Positions 58,188-64,000 of a DNA stretch of 64,000 bases are shown here, piece by piece. The DNA is taken from positions 806,001-870,000 of the forward strand of contig CAWFMO010000001.1 of NCBI GenBank assembly GCA_963817065.1. Reading direction: 5' to 3'. Origin of the DNA: CAWFMO01 sp963817065 (GTDB taxonomy: Bacteria; Actinomycetota; Thermoleophilia; Solirubrobacterales; 70-9). How positions within the stretch are numbered: the first letter of the stretch is position 1; every line of letters begins with the position of its first letter. Both the position numbers and the translations under genes were made by a program. The notes under the pieces are model-generated. The model searched no databases. It had not been told where the DNA came from and saw only the letters and a list, made by a program, of their open reading frames with translations.

Positions 58188-58230
58188 GGCGGTTTGGAAT
58201 CTACGCGGCCGCCGCGCTTAGACTTTCCCC

Positions 58231-59889
58231 ATGGCAGTCGAGCCCGATGCGCGCCGCCGCGCCCACCAGTGGGCCGAGGAGGTCTACGGGGCCAAGCCCG
58301 AGCGCGAGGCGCTGTTCGAGACGATCTCGGGCGAGGAGGTCAAGCCGCTCTACAGCGAGGAGGACCGCGCCGAATCCGACCCCGAGCGCGACCTCGGCTT
58401 CCCGGGCGAGTTCCCCTACACGCGCGGCGTCTACCCGTCGATGTACCGGGGACAGCTCTGGACGATGCGCCAGTTCGCCGGCTTCGGGACCGCCGAGGAG
58501 ACCAACGAGCGCTTCCACTACCTGCTCGACCACGGCAACAAGGGGCTCTCGACCGCGTTCGACATGCCGAGCCTGATGGGCCTCGACTCCGATCACCACC
58601 GCAGCCTCGGCGAGGTCGGGGTGGAGGGGGTGGCGATCGACACGCTCGACGACATGGAGGACCTGTTCAAGGGCATCCCGCTCGCCGACGTATCGACCTC
58701 GATGACGATCAACGCCCCGGCGGCGATCGCGCTCGCCTTCTACGTCTGCGTCGCCGAGGAGCAGGGAACTCCGCCGGAGGACCTCGCGGGGACGATCCAG
58801 ACCGACATCCTCAAGGAGTACATCGCCCAGAAGGAGTGGTGCTTCCCGATCGATCACGCGCTGCGCCTCGTCGACGACATGATCGAGTGGTCGACCGAGC
58901 ACATGCCGCGCTGGCACCCGGTCTCGATCTCCGGCTACCACATCCGCGAGGCGGGATCGAACGCCCAGCAGGAGCTCGCGTTCACGCTCAAGGACGGTTT
59001 CACCTACGTCGAGAGCCTGATCGAGCGCGGCCTCGACGTCGACGACTTCGCGCCCCGCTTCTCGTTCTTCTTCAACGCCCACATCGACTTCTTCGAGGAG
59101 ATCGCCAAGTACCGCGCCGCGCGCCGGATCTGGGCCCGCGAGATGCGCGACACCTACGGTGCCAAGGACCCGCGCTCGCTGACGATGCGCTTCCACACCC
59201 AGACCGCCGGGGTATCGCTGACCGCGCAGCAGCCGCTCGTCAACGTCGTTCGGACCGCTCTCGAAGCGCTCTCCGGGGTTCTCGGCGGGACCCAGTCCCT
59301 CCACACCAACTCCTACGACGAGGCGCTGGCGCTGCCGACCGAGAAGGCGGTCCAGCTCGCGCTCCGCACCCAGCAGGTGATCGCCCACGAGTCGGGTGTG
59401 ACGAACACGATCGACCCGCTGGCCGGCTCCTACTTCGTTGAGACGCTCACCGACGAAATGGAGGCCGCCGCCTACGAGTACTTCGCCCGCATCGACGAGC
59501 TCGGGGGGATGGTCGAGGCGATCAAGAAGAGCTTCCCCCAGCGCGAGATCGCCGACGCCTCGTTCAAGTACCAGCGCGAGGTGGATTCGAAGCAGCGGAT
59601 CGTCGTCGGCGTCAACGAGTACGCGATCGACGACGACGAGGGGATCCCGACCCTCAAGGTCGACCCGTCGCTCGAGCGCAAGCAGGTCGGCCGCCTCAAG
59701 GCGACCAAGCAACGCCGCGACTCGGCGGCGGTGGAAGCGGCGCTCGCGGACCTCAAGCGCGCCGCGGCGACCGACGAGAACCTGATGCCCAAGTTCATCG
59801 CCGCCGCTCGCGCGCGCGCTTCCGAGGGGGAGATGATCTCCGCCCTCCAGGAGGTCTACGGCACCTACAGCGAGGTGCCCGTCTTCTGA
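58231..59889 (+). CDS. B12-dependent acyl-CoA mutase large subunit, isobutyryl-CoA mutase-like (IcmA type)
   Basis: A TIM-barrel acyl-CoA mutase without its own B12 domain. PFAM-type signatures: FPYTRGVYPSMYRGQLWTMRQFAGFGTAEETN and GLSTAFDMPSLMGLDSDHHRSLGEVGVEGVAIDTL, later SVSMTINAPAAIALAFYV-like and AGVSLTAQQPLVNVVRTALEALSGVLGGTQSLHTNSYDEAL. Methylmalonyl-CoA mutase has Tyr and Arg at two substrate-binding sites (Y89 and R207 in P. shermanii); here they are Phe82 and Gln200. This F/Q pair is known for isobutyryl-CoA mutase. The B12-binding partner is at 60639. Confidence 0.9.
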   Translation: MAVEPDARRRAHQWAEEVYGAKPEREALFETISGEEVKPLYSEEDRAESDPERDLGFPGEFPYTRGVYPSMYRGQLWTMRQFAGFGTAEETNERFHYLLDHGNKGLSTAFDMPSLMGLDSDHHRSLGEVGVEGVAIDTLDDMEDLFKGIPLADVSTSMTINAPAAIALAFYVCVAEEQGTPPEDLAGTIQTDILKEYIAQKEWCFPIDHALRLVDDMIEWSTEHMPRWHPVSISGYHIREAGSNAQQELAFTLKDGFTYVESLIERGLDVDDFAPRFSFFFNAHIDFFEEIAKYRAARRIWAREMRDTYGAKDPRSLTMRFHTQTAGVSLTAQQPLVNVVRTALEALSGVLGGTQSLHTNSYDEALALPTEKAVQLALRTQQVIAHESGVTNTIDPLAGSYFVETLTDEMEAAAYEYFARIDELGGMVEAIKKSFPQREIADASFKYQREVDSKQRIVVGVNEYAIDDDEGIPTLKVDPSLERKQVGRLKATKQRRDSAAVEAALADLKRAAATDENLMPKFIAAARARASEGEMISALQEVYGTYSEVPVF

Positions 59890-59899
59890 GCGGGCGGGC

Positions 59900-60304
59900 C
59901 TAGTTGCTCGCCACGCCGCAGATCGCCGTCACCTTTGCCGTGCGGGCGACCGCGTCCGTATTGATCACCGTGCCGGCCCAGCCGCCGGGGACCGCGGGAT
60001 CAGAGTCGTTGACGATCATGGTCGGATCGCTGCTGACGCTGATCCCGCCGCCGATCACCTTGGTGCCGGCCGGGCAATAGGCCGCGACGTCCAACCCGTT
60101 GGAGCTCGTGGGCGGGATGGTCACCGTGGTCTGGACGTAGGTGATCTCACCGACGCCGACCGTCGCCCGCTTGGCCCCGAACGAGAGCTTGTTCAGCCCG
60201 AACTTCTGTGCTGCGACGGCGGTGCCTGACAGGGCGACCACCAAGGCGACGATCGCAACGATCATCGCCGGACTCGGCCTCCGCGGCCTGAGAATCTTCA
60301 ACAT
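59900..60304 (-). CDS. Membrane/secreted small protein of the '..VALSGTAVAA' family
   Basis: ATG at 60304 (or TTG 60301) follows AGGAGGGG closely. A basic start and hydrophobic segment (PSPAMIVAIVALVVALSGTAVAAQ) is a typical signal or anchor of this actinobacterial family. The ~100-residue extracytoplasmic part has two Cys (AYCPAGTKVIGGGISV and AICGVASN) that may pair. Function unknown. It is convergent with the mutase gene; such proteins often occur in many copies per genome. Confidence 0.75.
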   Translation of the reverse strand: MLKILRPRRPSPAMIVAIVALVVALSGTAVAAQKFGLNKLSFGAKRATVGVGEITYVQTTVTIPPTSSNGLDVAAYCPAGTKVIGGGISVSSDPTMIVNDSDPAVPGGWAGTVINTDAVARTAKVTAICGVASN

Positions 60305-60356
60305 ACCCCTCCTCAATCGGTTCCATGAACCGAGCCACCCTATTGATCCGCTCGGC

Positions 60357-60551
60357 TCAGGCCGCCCTCCGCGACTCGACGATCACGATCAGCTCGCTGC
60401 GCGGGCTCGGCTCCGAGCCGGCGAGGAACATCCGCCCGACCTTGCGCTTGCGGGCCTCGGTGCGCGCGAGCTCGCAGGCCGCCTCCCGGGCGAGTCCCGC
60501 GCCGACGAGGCGCTCGCCCTGCGCGCGACTGAAGTAGACGACGTCGTACAT
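60357..60551 (-). CDS. Small 64-residue protein of unknown function
   Basis: ATG at 60551 gives MYDVVYFSRAQGERLVGAGL followed by a helical AREAACELARTEARKRKVGRMFLAGSEPSPRSELIVIVE. The compact alpha/beta pattern, consistent codon use and conserved-looking ends suggest a real gene. It is probably nearly leaderless: CATACT lies 12 bases upstream and there is no Shine-Dalgarno sequence. It is divergent from the B12-binding subunit gene with ~90 bp between starts. Function unknown. Confidence 0.6.
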   Translation of the reverse strand: MYDVVYFSRAQGERLVGAGLAREAACELARTEARKRKVGRMFLAGSEPSPRSELIVIVESRRAA

Positions 60552-60638
60552 CCCCAGGCGGAGTATGCGTGCGCGGGTGGACCGACTTCTGTGACCATGC
60601 TCACAGTGCGATTCGCGCTCCCGTAGTCTCCTCGCCCG

Positions 60639-61058
60639 GTGAGCTCCGCAACCGATACCCAGAAGAAGATCCGCGTCGTGGTCGCCAAGCCCGGGCTCGA
60701 CGGTCACGACCGGGGCGCCAAGATCATCGCTCGCGCGCTGCGTGATGCGGGGATGGAGGTGATCTACACGGGCCTGCACCAGACCCCGGAGCAGATCGCC
60801 GAGACGGTGATTCAGGAGGACGCCGACGCGATCGGCCTCTCGATCCTCTCCGGGGCCCACATGACGCTCGTCCCGCGCGTCGTCCAGCTGCTCTCCGAGC
60901 AGGGGGTCGACGACGTCGTGATCACGGTCGGCGGCACGATCCCCGCCGACGACGTGCCCGAGCTCAAGAAGCTCGGGGTCGCCGAGGTCTTCACTCCCGG
61001 TTCGCCGACCGACGAGATCGTCGACTTCGTCCGCGGCGCGGTCGCCGCCCGGAGTTAG
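60639..61058 (+). CDS. B12-binding subunit of acyl-CoA mutase (IcmB-type)
   Basis: A 139-residue cobalamin-binding domain with the base-off/His-on motif DGHDRG (D-x-H-x-x-G) in VVVAKPGLDGHDRGAKIIARALRDAGMEVIYTG, then SILSGAHMTLVPRVVQLL and GGTIPADDVPELKKLGVAEVFTPGSPTDEIV. It pairs with the large subunit at 58231 to form the split two-subunit mutase. GTG start. It is 750 bp from its partner, separated by two small minus-strand genes, which is unusual. The GTPase MeaB is encoded at 44674. Confidence 0.92.
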   Translation: MSSATDTQKKIRVVVAKPGLDGHDRGAKIIARALRDAGMEVIYTGLHQTPEQIAETVIQEDADAIGLSILSGAHMTLVPRVVQLLSEQGVDDVVITVGGTIPADDVPELKKLGVAEVFTPGSPTDEIVDFVRGAVAARS

Positions 61059-61068
61059 CGCGACCGAT

Positions 61069-61106
61069 TGACTGGTCAGTCAGCCAGGGCCGCGCTCGGT
61101 TAATAT
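61069..61106 (+). promoter_or_regulatory. TetR-type operator and -10 region upstream of etfBA
   Basis: TGACTG-GT-CAGTCA (61069-61082) is a perfect 6-bp palindrome with 2-bp spacer, the size and style of TetR-family sites controlling fatty-acid/acyl-CoA genes. A TAATAT (-10-like, 61101-61106) lies 18 bases after it. No TetR gene is in the window. The following gap to the etfB start holds nothing else recognisable. Confidence 0.5.
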
Positions 61107-61195
61107 CCCGCGGCGCGATTGGCTCGTCGCTCTGACGGGTATCGCCCGAATCACTTCCCGCGACCCCTAATTGGACTTCGCCTAGGAGGCCGAAC

Positions 61196-61984
61196 TTGAA
61201 GATTTGCTGTCTCGTCAAGCAGGTGCCTGACGCCGCGGTCGACAAACGAATCGACCCCGAGACCAAGCGCCTCGACCGCTCCGGCGAGGAGAACCTCAAC
61301 CCCTTCGACACGCACGCGATCGAAGCCGCGATGCAGATCAAGGAGGGCGGCAACGACGTCGAGGAGATCATCGCCGTGACGATGGGCCCCGAGGGCGCCG
61401 TTCGCGCCCTGCACAAGGCCGTCGCGCTCGGCGCCGACCGCTCGATGCACCTGAGCGACGACGCGCTGGCCGGCTCCGACGTCGCCGCGACGGGCTATGC
61501 GCTCGCCAAGCTGCTCGAGAAGGAGAGCCCCGACCTGGTCCTGCTCGGCCAGCAGTCGGACGACGGCGAGTGCTACACGATCGGCGCGGTCGTCGCCGAC
61601 CACCTGAAGATGCCCTCGCTGACCCAGGTGATCAAGGTCGACGTCGCCGACGGCAAGCTGACCTGCGAGCGCCAGGCCGAGTACGGCTACGACACGGTCG
61701 AGGTCGAGCTGCCCGCCGTGATCTCGGTCGGCGACGCGATCAACGAGCCTCGCTACCCGAGCCTCAAGGCGATCATGGGCGCGAAGAAGAAGCCGCTCGA
61801 CACGAACGCGATCGGCGACGTCGGAATCGAGGCCGACCGCGTCGGCGAGACCGGCTCGCGGACCACGGTCCTCGCATTGAACGCGCCGCCCGAGAAGCAG
61901 GCCGGCGAGATCATCGAGGACGAAGACACCAACGAGACGGTCGAGAAGATCGTCGCCTGGCTCGAGGAAAGGAAGATCATCTGA
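61196..61984 (+). CDS. etfB: Electron transfer flavoprotein beta subunit
   Basis: A TTG start with AGGAGG 7 nt upstream yields MKICCLVKQVPDAAVDKRID. Characteristic segments are VTMGPEGAVRALHKAVALGADRSMHLSDDALAGSD and LLGQQSDDGECYTIGAVVADHLKMPSLTQVIKVDV; the AMP/FAD-associated fold is normal, 262 residues. It accepts electrons from acyl-CoA dehydrogenases such as the one at 47369. Its stop overlaps the etfA start (TGATG). Confidence 0.93.
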   Translation: MKICCLVKQVPDAAVDKRIDPETKRLDRSGEENLNPFDTHAIEAAMQIKEGGNDVEEIIAVTMGPEGAVRALHKAVALGADRSMHLSDDALAGSDVAATGYALAKLLEKESPDLVLLGQQSDDGECYTIGAVVADHLKMPSLTQVIKVDVADGKLTCERQAEYGYDTVEVELPAVISVGDAINEPRYPSLKAIMGAKKKPLDTNAIGDVGIEADRVGETGSRTTVLALNAPPEKQAGEIIEDEDTNETVEKIVAWLEERKII

Positions 61985-62958
61985 TGGCCGGCATTCTGGT
62001 TTACGCACTTCACAACGACGAGGGCGAGTTCAACGCCAACTCGCTCGGCGCGATCTCCGAGGCGGCGAAGCTCGCCGGCGAGCTCGGGACCGAGGCATCC
62101 GCGGTCGTGGTCGGGGACGTCCCCGACGACAAGGCCGCCGAGCTCGGCAAGTGGGGGGCAAAGAAGGTCTACCGCGCCAAGGACGCCCCCGAGGGCCTCG
62201 CGCAGCCGATCGTCGACGTGATGGCGAAGGTGATGACCGACAACGACATCTCCTACGCGCTGTTCGGCGGCGGACTGCTCGGCTTCGAGATCGGCGCCGG
62301 GCTGACCGCGCGACTCAACGCCGGCGTGACGATGGAGGTCACCAAGGTCAAGGTCGACGGAGGCAAGCTGGTCGCCGAACGACCGATCCTCCAGGACTCC
62401 CAGATCGCCGACGTCGGATACGTCGAGGAGCCCGGGATCATCATCGGGCGCCTGAACGCTTTCGACGCCTCCGAGGGCGACGGCTCGGCCGAGGTCTCCG
62501 ACGTCGACGTCGAGCTCTCCGAGTGGTCGACGAAGGCGAAGATGGTGACCCGGGGCGAGCAGCGCGGCGCCGACGTCGACATCGAAGGCGCCGACATCCT
62601 CGTCGGCGGCGGGCGCGGGCTGGGCGAGAAGGACAACTTCAAGCTCGCCGAGGATCTCGCCGAGTCGATGGGCGGCGCGGTCGCGGCGACGCGCGCCGTG
62701 GTCGACGCCGGCTGGTACCCCTACGCGGCGCAGATCGGCCAGACCGGCAAGACCGTGGCGCCGAAGCTCTACCTCGCCGCCGGGATCTCCGGCGCGATTC
62801 AGCACAAGGTCGGGATGCAGGCCTCCGAGAACATCGTCGCGATCAACAAGGACCAGAACGCGCCGATCTTCGAGTTCTGCGACCTCGGCGTGGTCGGCGA
62901 CCTGCACAAGATCCTCCCCAAGCTGACCGAGGCGCTCAAGGCCAAGAAGGGCGGCTGA
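61984..62958 (+). CDS. etfA: Electron transfer flavoprotein alpha subunit
   Basis: A 324-residue FAD-binding subunit. The C-terminal FAD motif is clear: ADILVGGGRGLGEKDNFKLAEDLAESMGGAVAATRAVVDAGWYPYAAQIGQTGKTVAPKLYLAAGISGAIQHKVGMQASENIVAINKDQNAPIFEFCDLGVVGD. It is translationally coupled to etfB and eight bases ahead of the ETF-QO gene. The complete EtfB-EtfA-ETF-QO set shows a membrane quinone route for acyl-CoA electrons. Confidence 0.95.
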   Translation: MAGILVYALHNDEGEFNANSLGAISEAAKLAGELGTEASAVVVGDVPDDKAAELGKWGAKKVYRAKDAPEGLAQPIVDVMAKVMTDNDISYALFGGGLLGFEIGAGLTARLNAGVTMEVTKVKVDGGKLVAERPILQDSQIADVGYVEEPGIIIGRLNAFDASEGDGSAEVSDVDVELSEWSTKAKMVTRGEQRGADVDIEGADILVGGGRGLGEKDNFKLAEDLAESMGGAVAATRAVVDAGWYPYAAQIGQTGKTVAPKLYLAAGISGAIQHKVGMQASENIVAINKDQNAPIFEFCDLGVVGDLHKILPKLTEALKAKKGG

Positions 62959-62965
62959 CCCGCCG

Positions 62966-64000
62966 GTGGCGGTAGCCCCCGAAGAGTTCCCGCCGGAGTT
63001 CAATCCGGCCGATTACGTCGGTCCGCCGACCGACGCCCCCGAGGAGCGCCTCGAGGCCGGCATCGTCATCGTCGGCGGCGGCCCGGCCGGGCTCGCCTGC
63101 GCCAACCGCGTGCTCCAGCTGCTCGAGAACGAGCCGGAGCTGACCGAGAAGCTCGGCGAGATCCCGGTCGCGGTGATCGAGAAGGGCAAGGTCTGCGGCG
63201 CCCACAACGTCTCCGGGGCGAACATGGTGCCCTCGGCGATGGAGAGGCTCTTCCCCGACCTCGACAAGTCGGACTGGCCCGTCTACCAGGAGGTCACCAA
63301 GGACGCCGTCTACCTGCTGACCAAGAAGCGCGCGATCCCGCTCAAGCCCCCGCCGCCGAACTTCCGCAACCACGGCAACTTCGTCACCTCGGTCTCGAAG
63401 CTCTCGCGCTTCCTCGCCGAGAAGGCCGAGGAGGCGGGCGCCTACATCCTCACCGAGACCGCGGCCGACAAGCTGCTGGTCGAGGACCGGATCGTCAAGG
63501 GGATCCGCTCCGGCGACAAGGGCCGCGACCGCGAGGGCAAGGAGCTCGGGAACTTCGAGCCCGGCTCCGACCTGATGGCCAAGGCCACCGTCCTCGCCGA
63601 GGGCACGGTCAGCCACCTGACCCAGTGCGCCGTCGACTACTTCGACATCGCCGGCGACCCGATGCGATGGGAGCTCGGGGTCAAGGAGGTCTGGAAGGTC
63701 CCCGAGCCGCTCGATCGGGTCATCCACACGATGAACTGGCCGCTCCGCGCGCGCCCCAAGTACAACGAGTTCGGCGGCAGCTTCATCTACCCGATGGGCG
63801 AGGACAAGCTCTGCATCGGGATGGTCGTCGGCCTCGACACCACCGACGCGACGTTCTCCTGCCACGACGCGCTCCAGCAGCTCAAGACCCACCCGTTCGT
63901 TCGCAAGCTGCTCGACGGCGGCGAGCGGGTCGGCTGGGGGGCGAAGACGATCCCCTCCGGCGGCTACTGGTCGATGCCGAAGCGGCTCGCCGTGCCCGGC
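62966..64000 (+). CDS. Electron transfer flavoprotein-ubiquinone oxidoreductase (ETF-QO), 3' end outside window
   Basis: A GTG start and an open frame of 345 codons to the window edge. The N-terminal FAD motif GIVIVGGGPAGLACANRVLQLL and further segments typical of ETF-QO/FixC (IEKGKVCGAHNVSGANMVPSAMERLFPD; SKLSRFLAEKAEEAGAYIL; LAEGTVSHLTQ; FGGSFIYPMGEDKLCIGMVVGLD) are seen. It would oxidise reduced ETF and reduce quinone in the membrane. The [4Fe-4S] domain should lie past the right edge. Confidence 0.9.
   Translation, partial: MAVAPEEFPPEFNPADYVGPPTDAPEERLEAGIVIVGGGPAGLACANRVLQLLENEPELTEKLGEIPVAVIEKGKVCGAHNVSGANMVPSAMERLFPDLDKSDWPVYQEVTKDAVYLLTKKRAIPLKPPPPNFRNHGNFVTSVSKLSRFLAEKAEEAGAYILTETAADKLLVEDRIVKGIRSGDKGRDREGKELGNFEPGSDLMAKATVLAEGTVSHLTQCAVDYFDIAGDPMRWELGVKEVWKVPEPLDRVIHTMNWPLRARPKYNEFGGSFIYPMGEDKLCIGMVVGLDTTDATFSCHDALQQLKTHPFVRKLLDGGERVGWGAKTIPSGGYWSMPKRLAVPG

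Noticed and set aside
58231..59889. Simple annotation as methylmalonyl-CoA mutase
   Set aside because: The substrate-binding Tyr and Arg positions are Phe and Gln; the isobutyryl-CoA mutase type fits better, although this is not proven.

Overview
The window is high-GC DNA from a chromosome that looks actinobacterial, most likely a deep-branching Thermoleophilia/Solirubrobacterales-type organism. That placement is inferred from GC-rich codon use, many GTG/TTG starts, a tandem BagA/BagB-type ATPase pair, a mycobacterial-like methylated-polysaccharide gene set, a full type IV pilus (T4P) locus, and secreted 'DQRG..RP.G..CDIGAFE' proteins with Lys/Cys-rich tails. It is not proven. No tRNA, rRNA, CRISPR array, insertion sequence or prophage was seen. 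Most of the window is dense core genome. The accessory-looking part is 35.6-40.4 kb.

Layout. 0-5.4 kb: glpX, a secreted beta-helix protein, an NmrA-like SDR, and a translationally coupled pair (YihY-like protein plus a hypothetical). 5.4-6.8 kb: the primary sigma factor behind overlapping tandem promoters and a structured leader that ends in an intrinsic terminator. 6.8-7.7 kb: a beta-carbonic anhydrase-like protein and a DUF1761 protein. 7.8-22.7 kb: a T4P locus in the order pilT1-pilV-pilX-pilW-(thioredoxin-fold protein)-pilB-pilT2-pilC-[c-di-GMP-I riboswitch]-pilA-pilD-pilM-pilN-pilO-(PilP-position protein). Candidate sigma-28/WhiG-type promoters precede pilT1 and pilA. 22.7-25.2 kb: lipoprotein/HxlR divergent pair with an embedded operator, a 32-aa small ORF and an unknown protein. 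25.2-29.7 kb: bagB-bagA on the minus strand (bagA frame-disrupted), then parA overlapping an FtsZ that carries a ~184-residue N-terminal extension. 29.8-35.6 kb: secreted protein, gamma-glutamyltransferase, LON-domain protein, class III adenylate cyclase, DipZ-like protein. 35.6-40.4 kb: frame-disrupted methyltransferase, a decayed sulfatase-modifying-type gene and a VOC gene bracketed by a 33-bp repeat, a Lys-rich mini-ORF, a Gly-rich surface protein and a relic of another one. 40.4-44.6 kb: methyltransferase / GH57 / GT4 / small membrane protein / hexapeptide acyltransferase, resembling the mycobacterial Rv3030-Rv3034c methylglucose-lipopolysaccharide region. 44.7-64 kb: acyl-CoA metabolism (MeaB-type GTPase, acyl-CoA dehydrogenase, thioesterase, thiolase, two-part B12 mutase with an isobutyryl-CoA-mutase-like signature, EtfB-EtfA-ETF-QO) mixed with HxlR regulation, secreted proteins, leucyl aminopeptidase and others.

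How it fits together. The pilus locus is self-contained, and c-di-GMP is predicted to act directly on major pilin translation. The acyl-CoA genes form a plausible branched-chain/short-chain catabolic module that feeds electrons through ETF to quinone, with a TetR-type palindrome in front of etfBA. The most unusual theme is a Lys-rich segment with (usually) two Cys residues that recurs nine times, mostly at the extreme C-terminus of secreted proteins directly after a choice-of-anchor-Q-like domain. That is where a surface-anchoring signal would be expected, so an uncharacterised sorting or wall-binding system is a reasonable hypothesis.

Several genes carry a single-base frame disruption in otherwise conserved sequence (bagA, a methyltransferase, a secreted MopE-like protein, two relics). 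Sequencing error and genuine decay cannot be separated from this sequence alone.
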